Of a DNA stretch of 64,000 nt, positions 1 through 11,263 are shown in pieces. The translations under genes and the position numbers were made by a program. Below the pieces are notes generated by a model. The model did no database searches. It was not told the origin of the DNA and saw only the letters and a program-made list of their open reading frames with translations. The first letter of the stretch is position 1, and every line of letters begins with the position of its first letter. Source of the stretch: Dichetophora obliterata (lineage: Eukaryota > Arthropoda > Insecta > Diptera > Sciomyzidae); contig OY986437.1 of assembly GCA_963920525.1 (NCBI GenBank), positions 116,398,715 to 116,462,714 of the forward strand, in the 5' to 3' direction.

Positions 1-451
1 AAATGTTTGGATGACTGAGAAGCTCTCTCAATTTCCAGTTTTTTCTTTTACCCGCGAAAACAACAACAAATTTGTCCGTGTCCGCTAAGTGTGACATGTA
101 CCATAGGGGCATCGGGGCATATGCCCTACGGGCATAGGGGCTATCATTTTTAAATTTCATATGTGAGCTTAAATTCAAAAAACAAAGATCAAGTTCGAAA
201 TTAAGCAAAATCGAATCAAAACCACGCCTACCTCCAATACAAAGGTACTTTATCAAAACCATATAATCCCTAGCAATGCCACAAAAATTTATGTGAGGAC
301 TTGGAATTTTGTACACAAAAATTTAAGTTAAATATTCACCATATATTTGAAATATGTTCAATTCGGATAAAAACCTGATCTACCTCTCATAGAAAATGTC
401 GGTGAAATCTCTGAAAATGCCACAAAACCTAATGTATTGTCTTAAAATTTT

Positions 452-633
452 ACAAATACATTTACATTTAAAAGCTTGAGGCACCGATGTCCGCGATCCG
501 TTATACAGGTTTACTACACATTATCAGTGGCATTGAATCTTTTAGGAAGCTTACCTGTATATAAACTGCGATCCATTATACAGGTTTACTACACAATATC
601 AGTGCCTTAAACTTTTAAACATAAATGTATTTG
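452..633. repeat. Short inverted-repeat element with internal direct repeat
   Basis: Arms at 452-484 and 602-633 are reverse complements with a few mismatches (ACAAATACATTTA on the left, TAAATGTATTTG on the right). Between them a segment starting GCGATCC near 493 recurs near 568 with two or three mismatches. This looks like a small nonautonomous foldback element. No convincing target duplication was found. The rest of 1-1260 is AT-rich sequence in which I see no gene. Confidence 0.5.
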
Positions 634-1299
634 AAAAATTCTAAATTTATATAAGTCCTTAGAACTTACCAATTTACGTACGCTTATATTATGATAATGA
701 GTAACCAAGAGAGGGGTTCTTCTGCACCTAGAATATACCGACTATATACATATATGACAAATGTCACTTAAATTTATTTTTTTCTTTTAGTTCACGTCTT
801 TTTTAAATAAAAGCTTATTTTTTAAAAAAATTTTTACTTTTTATTTTTTAAATATCAAAATAGGAAAAAAAATCGTGGCCTTTTCCTGCTGTTTTATAAA
901 ATATATTTTTTGATAGGGTTTCGTTCAAAACTACTTGCAGAATCCACATTGAAATTATCTTCGGTACCACTTCTGGTGCCCGAGATATAAAACATTATAT
1001 TAATTTTTTTTAAAAAGTTAAAAAATCGCATTCAAGTATACATTTGTCCAAAACAGGAAAATGCATATTCCAAAAATATGCAAATTATTAGTTCGCCAAA
1101 TTTAAAAAAAACGTTGACACTGTTATCAATATCACAAAAATTAAGACAATCAGATAACAATTAAAAGTTCTGTGCTATCTCGAGTTTACCTTTAGATTGG
1201 AATATCCTTCACACAGGATACTGTGGGTAAAAACCATGAGTGGCATCGTGTTTGCCAAAGTATTGTTAGTTAAAGTCTATATTTAATTTTGCTTTAAGA

Positions 1300-2338
1300 C
1301 ATATCGTTCCCTGCATGCCAAAACCATGAATGTGAAAAAATTAGATTTTGGGTTCATTGCTGTTTCTGATGCAATTTTATATAAGGAACATTGTATCAAC
1401 ATATGGAATAGGAATGTAGATCAGATCTGCCGCAATAAGTTCTAAATCAATGATTGTGTTTTTTTAATTTTTTATCATGCCAAAAAAATTAATGTGCCAT
1501 ATTCATTGTTGTGGCACAAACATTTAAACAAAATTGGAATATTTGTGCATGCCATAGCAATGAATGTGTTCTAAAATCTTCAAGAAGTGAGGTAAGCCAA
1601 CCCAATTGAAACTATAAATCGAGGGACCTAATGCCCACATATCTGCAAACCAAAGTATTAGGAAATAGCAGATCCTTCACATTTATACATAACTCGATCT
1701 CTTGAATCATGAATGTTTTATAAATTTTTGTGCATGCCAAAACAATGAATGTGTTCTAAAATCCGTTAGGAGTGAGGTAGGCCAATCAATTTTAAATCAT
1801 AAATCGAAGGACCTAATGCCCACATATCTGCAAACCAAAGTATCAGAAAATAACAGATCCTTCACATTTATACATTACTCGATCTCTTGAAGCATGAATG
1901 TTTTATAAATTGAAATTTTTGTGCATGCCAAAACAATAAATGTGTTCTAAAATCCGTTAGGAGTGAGGCAGGCCAACCCAATTTAAGTCATAAATCGACG
2001 GATTTAATGCCCACATATCTGGAAACCAATGTATCAATAAATAACAGATCTTCAACATTCACACTACATTACTCGATTCTTTGTAAGCATGAAAGTTTAA
2101 TAAATTTGAATTTTTCTGCATGCCGAAACAATGAATGTGCTATAAAATTCCTTTAGAGGGAGGTAGGCCAGCCAAATTTTAAACTGTTACTAAGTCACTA
2201 AATACTTAATATTCGGTAAATGAAAATTTAAAAAAATTTTACTTCCCTAATTTTCAGAATTATTCAAAGCTTTAAACTCGTTTTCCCAAAAACTATAAAA
2301 AAGCACATTCATGGTTTTGGCATGCAGGTGACGATATG
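1300..2338. mobile_element. Nonautonomous element with 35-bp terminal inverted repeats and internal satellite
   Basis: Terminal inverted repeats lie at 1300-1334 and 2304-2338; about 33 of 35 bases are complementary and they share the core GCATGCCAAAACCATGAATG. The interior is filled by about 3.3 tandem copies of a 185-195 bp unit (anchors TGCATGCC at about 1546, 1731, 1922 and 2117), each containing AATGCCCACATATCTG. Inverted ends plus an internal satellite is a layout seen in several insect DNA elements. No coding capacity is visible and the superfamily is unknown. Confidence 0.6.
1546..2190. repeat. ~190-bp tandem repeat, about 3.3 copies
   Basis: The unit runs from TGCATGCC through a TGAATGTGTTCTAAAAT segment and AATGCCCACATATCTG to ACTCGATCTCTTGAA. 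Copies start near 1546, 1731 and 1922, with a partial copy near 2117, giving periods of 185, 191 and 195 bp. A more degenerate GCATGCCAAAACCATGAATG also forms the terminal repeats of the enclosing element, so the satellite and the ends share sequence. A 62-codon open frame inside it follows the repeat and is not a gene. Confidence 0.7.
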
Positions 2339-2363
2339 TAGTTTTTCTTACAAAAATTAAAAC

Positions 2364-4199
2364 CAGAGACCGTACTGAGTATGCCTTTTATAATAAAAAG
2401 CAAAAAATAATAATTATCTTGTGACTTTTAAAATTTTGAGCAAAAAATAATAATTATTTCTGCTTTATATTTTTTTAAGGCAAAAATAAAAATCAAAATT
2501 CGGCCGATATTTTTTTGGTCATAAAATAACTGGTATGTTTTGATTTTTATTTTTTAAAGCAAAAAGAAAAAGTAAAATTTGCCCGATATTTTTTTGGTCA
2601 CAAAATACCTGGTAAGTTTTGATTTTTATTTTTTTAAGCAAAAATAAAAAGTAAAGTTTGCCCGATATTTTTTTGGTCACAAATAACTGGTATGTTTTGA
2701 TTTTTATTTTTTAATCCAAAAATAAAAAGCAAAATTTGCCCAACATTTTTTAGAGCACAAAATAACTTGTAAATATTGATTTCTATTTTTTATTCAAAAA
2801 TTAAAAGCGTACGTTTAACGATTTGACGTGTTGTAAGTTAATGTTTGTTTTACTATTGATCCACTTTCGCTAAAGTTAAATAGTTTTTATTGCCGTTTCA
2901 AATAGACAAATCAAAGCTACACCAAAAGTTATTCGAAAGTTTAAAAAAATCTCATACAAATAAAAAAGTAAAAAATGTACAGAAGTTAGTTAACGAGGAC
3001 TCTTAATTTGAATTAATATACCAAAATTTTAAAATAAGTTTGTTTTGATCGTTAATATGCAATTCATTATAACATATATTATAATAACTAAATTCCTTAT
3101 TTCTTAAATTACATAACGTCTTTAAGAGGCATATCACATGCCATCATATACATCAAGGCATGAGCACCAACTGTCAAAATATGCCAAAGTATTTGCTTGT
3201 TTGTTATTCTATGCCATCATGGCATGTTTGTTGAAATTTTTCGATTCCATTGAAATTCAGGTATGTAATACAGTTCATGCTAGAGATAGATGCCCTGTAA
3301 AATATCATGGCATTTATCGCATGGCATAGTCGGTCTCCACTAGATTTTTCGATGCCGTGATGTATATGATGGCATGTGCTATGCCTCATGGAGACGCTAT
3401 GTTACAACTGCTGCTCATGAATCGATCAATAAAGAAACCAGAACACATTGAAAAATACATGTACTAATTTTTACGTAAGAATGGGAGGGAGGCAAGCTTT
3501 TCTTACTTTTGCTGATGAGGGGGCTGGGAACTTAGAATTGCAAAGAACCTGCTGACATAATACTTGAACGGCCCCTTATGAAGCACTTACGAGATGACAT
3601 AAATCCCTTAATATAAATTTTTCAAAAGTAAAGTGAAATACTGATTTTGATTTTAATTTTTTAATAAAAAAATTTAAAATCAATGTTTACAAGTTATTTT
3701 GTTGTCCAAAATATGTTAGGCAAATTTTGCTTTTTGTTTTTGGATTAAAAAACTAAAAATCAAAACATACCAGTTATTTTGTGACCAAACTTGTGACCAG
3801 TTATTTTGTGACCATATCGGGCAAACTTTACTTTTTATTTTTGCTTTAAAAAATAAAAATCAAAACATACCAGCTATTTTGTGACCAAAAAAATATCGGG
3901 CAAACTTTACTTTTTATTTTTGCTTTAAAAAGTAAAAATCAAAACATACCAGTTATTTGTGACCAAAAAAATATCGGGCGAATTTTGATTTTTATTTTTG
4001 CCTTAAAAAAATAAAAAGCAGAAATATTTATTATGTTTTGCTCAAAATTGTAAAAATCAAAATTTTAAAAATCAATATGAAATCAAGTTCTACAATGTGA
4101 GAGCATTCTAATTCTACCTTCAAAACGGCGGTGCGACAATTTTTTAATAATGCTTTTTTTGTTTAAAAATCTAAAAATAATTATTATTTACAGTCTCTG
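2364..4199. mobile_element. Foldback-type hAT element with 8-bp target duplication
   Basis: The ends are CAGAGAC (2364) and GTCTCTG (ending 4199), fitting the hAT terminal pattern YARNG. Flanking 8-mers are ATTAAAAC (2356-2363) and ATTAAAGC (4200-4207), a 7/8 match of the length hAT transposition produces. The arms (about 2364-2820 and 3640-4199) are inverted copies, each made of three to four ~79-bp tandem units containing TTTTTTTGGTCA and TGGTATGTTTTGATTTTTA. A second, separate palindrome sits in the centre (3127-3163 against 3350-3390). No transposase is present, so the element is nonautonomous. Confidence 0.75.
3127..3390. repeat. Inner palindrome nested in the foldback hAT element
   Basis: GCATATCACATGCCATCATA on the left and TATGATGGCATGTGCTATGC on the right are near-perfect reverse complements, about 190 bp apart. 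The interior carries further copies of TGCCATCATGGCAT. Short open frames read through it on both strands, which is expected of a palindrome and is not evidence of genes. It may be an independent small insertion or the core of the larger element. Confidence 0.6.
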
Positions 4200-4207
4200 A
4201 TTAAAGC

Positions 4208-6160
4208 ATTTTGAGATCGTGATTTTTTAATGTTTTTCTCAAAAAACAACTTTGTCCTTGCGGGAGAGGAAGAAATCCTTATTTTTTTCTAAAATTTTTT
4301 TTTTGTAGATTTTGACCACCCTATGCAACTTTTGAGACTTCTTAGAATGTGAAATTCGAGAAAGAATTGTGATTCGATACGCCCTAATGCCCAGGTGGCT
4401 TCCATTGCTGCAATGGTGGCGTCGAATCTCGACGAAAAGATGAAATTTTTTAAGAAGAATGAGCGTTCGCTCATTCACCAGAGTTACCAACGAACGCTTG
4501 TTGCTTTCTCGGTTTGAAAATTTAAAATTTGATCCGTTAAAAATATCTCTCGTCAAAAACAGGTTTCTAGAGAGCAAAAACAGGTCACAGGTTTTGGATC
4601 GAAAAACAGGAGTCTCCTGCCAAAAACTGGAGAGATGGGACCATTATCCATACCATCAACAAAAGGCCAAAAAAATTTTGTTAACATGTCACGATATCAG
4701 AGCCCCAAATATGCCGAAATTTGATCGAATATTTTACCAAAAGAATCGACATCTGTAGACGTGCACTAGAGTGACATTTGGAAGATATCATTTATTATTA
4801 CTAAATTGTAGACCTCTACATCATATATCAATATACAAATGATGAATTTCCATTAAAAATTTGTGTTTTATTTAAATTAAAAAAAAACCCATCTTGAAAG
4901 ACCTTGTACAAAACATCTGTGATAGTCAAAGACTCGTGAAATAAACAAAATGTTTTTTTAACTTCAATGTTCAATGGAAAACACGTTTTATATTAAGCCT
5001 TGAATTTTGTATAGATGTGAATTCTGAGATAACAAAAGGTTTTGTTTTCGTATTTTGATGAAAAAAATAATAATAGCTTGTACAGTCTCCAGAAAAAAAC
5101 CGTTTTTGATCGTTGCTCTTAAAGATTTACCTAATCTGCACGATTTAACCGATCGTATTCTGCACTCTTCGTGGCTTTGTTCGCGATACGTAAACAATTT
5201 CGTTTTTAATTCTTGTTATAACAGTAAGTAATATTAAGGAACTTTAAATTGGCTTAACATTTAGCGTATAAAATATTTCAGGCAGCGAAAAGTTAAGTTA
5301 TCCAAGTAGTGGAGCTATTAGTTAGTTGTAACAAAGTTAGGAAAAATAGATTTATTTTGAAATATTTTAAACTTTTTCAGATTACAACTAGAATTTATTA
5401 TTCACGGCATTAAAAAATAAGTTTTGAGAAAGTTTGTTAATTTTAAAAAAAAATTTTTTCCGAAGAAAGTCAGGTGTTACAACTTGCCCCAAAAACGGGC
5501 CATATATGGCTTGAGGTTTGTAGTAACACTAAAGAAATGCATTTAATAGAAATTTTTAAAGCTTTTATGAATTTTTTTTCTGATAAATTAACATTAGCAT
5601 AAAAATATTTCAAAGATTTTATAAATAACTGAAGTAAAAAAGTTAAAAAACATTTGTAATCAAGTCAAAGAGCTTGCAGCTTCTCGCTTGTAAAAATTGT
5701 CGGTGATGACATTGTAATGCAGAACTGTTAGCGGAAACACATCCTTGTTTGTGCTCACATCTTGTTTGTGCTCACATTATTTTCTTTTCGTTGTTTAAAC
5801 AACAGTTTGACTTTATTTGTCTGTGTAGCAACATCGTGTTTTCTAACAGGAATTTTTGCAGTGAAGTGTGTTTGTGAAAATTATAATTCCTTATGTTTAA
5901 ACCAGAACAAAGTTTTATGTATAAAATAACTAAGTGTTAGTCTATATAGTCTTTAAAAGGTAATAAATAAAAGGTATAAAAAGGTAAATTGTTAACATAA
6001 TTTGTGGCGTCATTTGCTTTTGTTTGCTTCTTTTCGGTGTGTTCTCTTTCGTTTTCGTTGTGTTTTTGGCATAGAGAGGATTTTCGTTAATTTTGTTTGT
6101 TCTCTCCAATTTTGTGCGTCATTTCTTTGTTCTCTCCCATCTTGTGCATGCCTACTCCCA
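4208..6160. other. AT-rich stretch, no gene recognised
   Basis: Open frames of 60-112 codons near 4239-4758 and 4988-5197 have no recognisable domain, no matching frame on a neighbour and a composition like the flanks. A short direct duplication (TTGTTTGTGCTCACAT) lies near 5742-5775. I see no RNA gene or mobile-element signature apart from simple A/T runs. Confidence 0.4.
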
Positions 6161-6164
6161 TCGT

Positions 6165-6287
6165 CGTTTACTGTGTAAGGTAGATGTCATCAGTGTTTTA
6201 GAAGCCATGTCCGAACAAATGTAATTCAGAATTGTATGCAGGCGTTGGAGGCCTCGCAGCTACATTGTATTTAAGAAATAAGTGGTT
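6165..6287 (-). repeat. Dispersed repeat, inverted copy of 15575-15695
   Basis: The reverse complement contains ACATTTGTTCGGACATGG and GATGACATCTACCTTACACA, both also present at 15575-15695 in the same order and spacing, with ACAATGTAGCTGCGA upstream. Identity is roughly 80-85% by eye over about 120 bp. It is an interspersed repeat fragment of unknown class. The next stretch, 6290-7585, is AT-rich and holds nothing recognisable. Confidence 0.6.
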
Positions 6288-7587
6288 ATGTCATGTGTCC
6301 ATTTAGCACTGGGTTGTTACTTACTAAGTGTGGAGAGAGATTGAAAGCAAAAACTCCATGGGGAAAAAACTAGCTGAGCATGCTGAATCCGTGGTCAGTG
6401 AATCCGCTTTTGCAAAAAAAGTAACCATATGAAAGAAAACATAAAAACAAACAAGTTGTAACAGCAAAGCATTGTTTTTTAAAAACTTTTCATGTTGACC
6501 TTAATAAAAACTAGTGTCAATACAAACGAAACAATAAAAACAAATAATATAAAACGACAACATTTTTAAAATGTTACAACTGACCCTATATTTTTGTTAC
6601 AACTTGCCCATGGGAAGATTTCGAACATTTTTAATAGTTAACTAAAAACATTTTTAATTATTAAAGAGAATGATTTAAACTATCAAACATTTAGAATTTG
6701 GATTTAAATCAGAGAAAATCAACATAATAAAAAACAAGGGCATATAGAAAACTTTAGTTGTTAATAAAAAAGACTATAAATTTAAATCTTAATATAGAAA
6801 CGAAACTAATAAAATGACTTACTTTTTCAACTTTACCAATTTACTTTTAAAGGCAATATATAAAAAAATTGTTTCTTGTTCTTTATTAACAAAAACTGTG
6901 AAGCTGCTCATAAGTTTACACTTTTCTATCCTGCGGAGCACTAAACATGCTTACGCAAAAGAACCAGTTATTACAATAACATTCACAAGTTTTTGTGAAA
7001 TTTTTTTTTAAACTAATGAGTAATCGGTCTGTAACAACGAGCCCCTAGCTTCCCTATATATGCGAATAACCGATTTAAATTTTTTTTTTTAAATTTGAAA
7101 TTTTTTTTGCTATAGCTCATTATGCTGTAGGAACGACAGTTTTTAGGCATTTAATTTTACACGCGAAATTTTGGTGCAGACTCAACACCAAAGGCGTCCG
7201 CGGGATTTGTTCTAGGGGGGAGTGGAAGGCATAAAGAAGTCTAGAATGCACATAAAGAAAATCGAACCTATTTAATTCTATTTTCTGAGATTTTTGTTAC
7301 TAATTTGTTATCATAATTTTGTACATATTAGAAAATTATATATATTTAAAAAATGGGGTAAATATCTTTCTCGTATCATGCCCGAAACATTTTCAAATTT
7401 AATGTATTTCATGTAATTTAAAATTTTTTTTTTCTCAACAAATATTCTTAGTAATTTAGTAAATTAAATAATGTGAGGTCTCCGTTATCCTTAAATAAAA
7501 TTGCATTAATTACTATTTAGCCCCCAAGTTTTCCCTTTTTTTTTAAATAAGAATACAAAAACTTCCCAATATTTTTTTTAAAAATTG

Positions 7588-7660
7588 TATAACTAGGAAA
7601 TTCAGCAGACATGCTAGCTTCCATACCAGCTTATATCTTTTTTCTATAAGCTAGTAAGAT
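7588..7660. repeat. Fragment of the GC-rich foldback repeat found at 10304-10669
   Basis: AACTAGGAAATTCAGCAG followed by GCTTATATCTTTTTTCTATA matches the reverse complement of about 10600-10655 over roughly 70 bp with some mismatches. It appears to be a truncated arm of the same repeat family. Confidence 0.5.
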
Positions 7661-7927
7661 TTTTAGACCATATTTTCCAGTTTTGGAGGCCTATAACTCA
7701 TAAACCAATTGCAAGCGGCCTGAAATTGATCAGATTTGGATCAGGAAGATAAAAATCCATATAATCCGCAAAAATTAAAAATTAGAGTTGTCGCTATTCT
7801 TGAAATAATCATGGACATCAACTGACTTATTTCTTTTTTCAACATGCATCAGTTCTAGCAGCATGCAAGTTACTAAAATCTAGTTTGAAAACATACCTAT
7901 TATATGAATTATTTAAAAAATTTCTTA

Positions 7928-8533
7928 CAGTCAAACCTAAATCAGCGCGTTAGCGTTTTTTATCTGTCAAAAATTTCTCATGCCCATACGATTTATATGT
8001 AGCAAACCATAATAACGCGGCGGCAACGCTGAGCGGTTGGAAAATCCAATTTTGACAGAGCGTTAAGAAGTGAAGTTGCACACATCAAAAGCAAAAGTGA
8101 AAGCAAAGTAATTTTAAAGTGACAACAATTGTTTATTTTTTACTCTTTTTCGAACGTTTATTGAATTTGCAATATGGAGGTAAGAATTTTGTTGATAATT
8201 ATAGTTTGAGTATAGTTTTAATGCTTGTGAAAATTATAGCACCTAATAGAATTAGTGCAAAGAAACCCATGTCTTTATATTAAGAAGGAACCTAAATACA
8301 AAGATGTTAAATTTAAAAAAAAAATTTGGGAAGAAATTGGCAAAGAATTAAATCTGCCGGGTAGCATAACAATTCGCTTAATATACTATAAAATTTCTAA
8401 TTGCAAAATATTTCTTTTATCTAAAGATTGACATTTGCTTGCCGCCTACCGCTTTTATTTAGGTATGGTACTTACGCGTTAACGTAAAGCGGCTATCAAC
8501 GCTCCGCTCAACGCGCTGATTTAGGTTTGACTG
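7928..8533. mobile_element. TTA-flanked 606-bp element, PIF/Harbinger-like, with MADF exon
   Basis: About 23 bp of inverted termini (CAGTCAAACCTAAATCAGCG at 7928 and its complement ending 8533) are flanked by TTA at 7925-7927 and 8534-8536. Three-base TWA duplications are typical of PIF/Harbinger, whose autonomous members often encode a Myb/SANT- or MADF-type accessory DNA-binding protein beside the transposase. The interior encodes the start of a MADF protein (separate entry), which supports the assignment. It is too short for a transposase, so it is a deletion derivative. Confidence 0.65.
8174..8431 (+). pseudogene. Two-exon MADF-domain fragment inside the TTA-flanked element
   Basis: ATG GAG at 8174-8179 is followed at once by a GTAAGA donor, a 60-bp intron and a TTATAG acceptor at 8238-8239. 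From 8240 a reading frame runs to TGA at 8429-8431, giving about 65 residues in all. The peptide opens with HLIELVQRNPCLYIKK and contains KKKIWEEIGKEL, the N-terminal two helices of a MADF (Myb/SANT-like in Adf-1) DNA-binding domain. The usual remainder (third helix, roughly 50 further residues) is replaced by unrelated sequence, consistent with an internal deletion of the parent transposon. It could be expressed as a short peptide, but a relic is more likely. Known: MADF proteins serve as DNA-binding partners of Harbinger transposases. Inferred: this is such a partner, truncated. Confidence 0.6.
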
Positions 8534-9234
8534 TTAGGTTTTAATTCAAAACGTATGAATAATGAAGAGGTACCATGTACAGATGGGTTTTGAGCTCAAT
8601 TCATGTTCTAAACATATAACAGAACCTCCCTGCAAGGCTTGATTCTGAATCCTGAATGCTTCTGGATGAAAATTCTAAAAATGGGTAGAAAAATGGGTAA
8701 ATGGGAGTCATAAAAAAACTTTTGACCATAAGATATTCTATTGTAAAAACGTTTTCTTAATAAGAATTTGTCATCAGATTTTTTTAAAAATAAGTGCTTG
8801 ATCTAAAATTAGCCTACATTATTCCGAATTTCTTAACTTTTTTCATTTTCGAATTAGAAGCTTTGGCCTCGACTAAATCGCTAAATTTTCTCAAATGTAA
8901 ATGCTGCAAGATTGTTAGCAATTTTATTAAGTTTACGACAAATTAAAAAATTATCTAAATTGGATGATCTTTTTGACAGAAAAACGTCTTTCTTATGCCG
9001 ACTTTTAGGAAAACATTTAGTTTCTTAAATTTATTTTACTTTATTTTCTTCTTGTGTTTAATTACTTTAAAACATACATTTTCTTATCGTCCAAGTTCAT
9101 ATGCGTTATTGGCTTAAATGCCCCTTACCATTTGTTGCTCCGAAGAATGATCTTCGACTAATAGGGATATCATTCCTTATTAACCCTCAATTTCTCGCAT
9201 GAATAACTTCGTAATTTCTTCCATTACATTCGTA

Positions 9235-9662
9235 GTATTTGCTAATGGCTTCGTATTATTTACGAATTAAAATGAATATTAGTATAAATAATTCATTCGT
9301 AGGTTGATCGTACGTATTATTCGTAGAATGTACGAAGTATTAGTTGCATTTAAAAAATTTACAACCGAAATCTTTAAACCTGGTTTGTTGCACAGTTACC
9401 GAATATAAGGAAATGTATGATTACAAGGTGGCCGTAGTCTACTGAGTAGTCCGTGGTTTAAAAAAAAACCGTGGTTTAAAGCCCAGCTAATATAGAATGT
9501 TTTTTTTTCGTTATAAGTAAATGTAACAAATGTATTCGTACAATATACATTTGTTTTTGTACGAATACGAATAAAATATTTGTAAATAATATGTACCAAA
9601 CTACGTCCAATCTACGAATCCTATTCGTGACTGAAAGCTACGAATAAAATTCGTAGAATGGG
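9235..9662. repeat. Cluster of ATTCGTA/TACGAAT heptamers
   Basis: At least nine exact copies of ATTCGTA or its complement TACGAAT fall in about 430 bp (for example near 9235, 9266, 9294, 9316, 9535, 9567, 9614 and 9640-9655), some forming short palindromes such as ATTCGTA next to GAATGTACGAA. No gene is visible. It may be a decayed foldback element or a binding-site array. The flanks 8537-9230 and 9670-10300 show nothing recognisable. Confidence 0.4.
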
Positions 9663-10303
9663 CGCAGTTATTGGTAATATTTACAGATATTTCTGAGTGT
9701 AAGAATGCGTATTGAAAAGTGCTTGTGAAACAAGGGTAAATGAAATGGTATCGTAGCTTATCACTTCTACGGATACAACATACTATTTAAAAATGCATGC
9801 ATGGTTTAACTCAGCTTTATTTATAAACATACCTTGAAAAGAGTATTTTTGAGTTATCTTCAAAATATATTAACATATATAATAAAAATATCGTCATATA
9901 AAATAAAAAAGCCGTATGTTACAAAAAATTCATAGTCAACTTTTTGATTTATTATTGATGCACCTTATCAAAATACGTTTTCCTGCTAAATTTTATACTC
10001 CTACAACAAAAAACGACGTTTTTATTAAAAAAAATTTTAAATCCCCAAGTTTGAGCGCAACTTACAGTTACAATTACAATTACAATTTAGAAAGCTTTTT
10101 GACTCTCCCGTAAAATGCTTTAATTGTAGCTTACGGCTTTTTGATTTAATATGAAGATATTCAAAAAATGTTCACTGCCTAGGATGCCCCCTTCCCCCCC
10201 CCGTGAACGCCCATGCTCAACACTAACACATACTTACCATAACGTTTTTGTTGAATGTTTTAGTTGAACATTACCCAGTTGGAAAATGAGCCCTGCTGTA
10301 TGT

Positions 10304-10669
10304 CTGCCGGCAACATGCCTCGGAAGGACAGAAGACGTGCTCGCCTCCATACCCGCTTATATTTTTTTGTATAGGTATGTCCTAGGCCGGCAAGTCTGCC
10401 AAATGAACCGCCGTAGCGGCAATGCAGCATGCATCTTATGGTATGAATGCAGAAGGTATACTTGTCTGACAAATGAACTGTCCTAGCAGCAATGCTGCAT
10501 GCATCTCTCGGAATTAATGCTGTATTCATACCATGAGCTGCATGCTGCATTGCTGCTACGGAAGTTCATTTGACAGACATGCCGTCCTAGGACATGCCTA
10601 TAGAAAAAAGATATAAGCGGGTTTGGAGGCGAGCATTTCTGCTGAATTTCCTAGTTATGTTGCCGGCAG
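10304..10669. mobile_element. GC-rich foldback repeat
   Basis: Two arms of about 150 bp (10304-10451 and 10518-10669) are inverted copies, beginning and ending with CTGCCGGCAACAT and its complement. They contain CTCGCCTCCA, CCCGCTTATAT, ATGTCCTAGG and GCAATGCAGCATGC. A third partial copy of the last module lies in the loop. The composition is clearly richer in G+C than the surroundings. No target duplication was identified, so the superfamily stays open. Overlapping frames of 66-96 codons here are palindrome artefacts. Confidence 0.6.
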
Positions 10670-11234
10670 TTAAAAAATTACCATTATCCGGAGACTTTAA
10701 CTTCGGCAGCGTGAGTGTAAGTGCATATGCTTATCCATTCGACCATTGCAGCTGTTCACTTATTAATTTGCTTCATTAAGAATAAATGTACGAGCACAGA
10801 ATAAAAAAATTTCTGCGCCTTTGCTTTATTCTTATAAGCAATTAATGCAAAATATAGAACGAAATTACTAAAAAAAATACCAAAACAAAACTAAAAGCTA
10901 TTAAGAAAAAAAAAATGAGATTTGAACCCACTACTCAAGATTCCAAAATACATGAACAAAAACTAAAGCCCTAGTCATCTGAGCCTTTCGGACTGTTGTG
11001 ATTTTGTTCAAATAATATACATAACAACATTGTTGCTATCAAAAGTGCTTCGACGAAAACACAAAGTGTCGGATAATTACAACAATCATGAAAATATTGA
11101 AGTTGTTGTCCCTTAAAATTAACCGGAATTTTGCATTAGCAAACATGATACAGTTGTTATTATACTTATATTGAATGTATTTATGTTGTGCTATAAAATA
11201 ACCTAGTTCTTACTGTGCTGAAGATTTTTGTTTA

Positions 11235-11263
11235 TAAATAATAATAATAATAATAATAATAAT
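11235..11263 (+). repeat. (AAT)n microsatellite
   Basis: About nine uninterrupted AAT units. The flanking stretches 10670-11230 and 11265-12670 are AT-rich and I recognise no gene in them. Confidence 0.85.

Noticed and set aside
3138..3389. Small genes on both strands (61-63 codons)
   Set aside because: They mirror each other because the DNA is a palindrome; there is no independent coding evidence.
4239..4758. Overlapping 99-112 codon frames as genes
   Set aside because: No domain, biased to Lys/Arg/Phe as expected from A/T-rich random sequence, and present on both strands.
10260..10550. 66-96 codon frames on both strands
   Set aside because: They lie in the inverted arms of the GC-rich foldback repeat; reduced A/T content explains the lack of stops.
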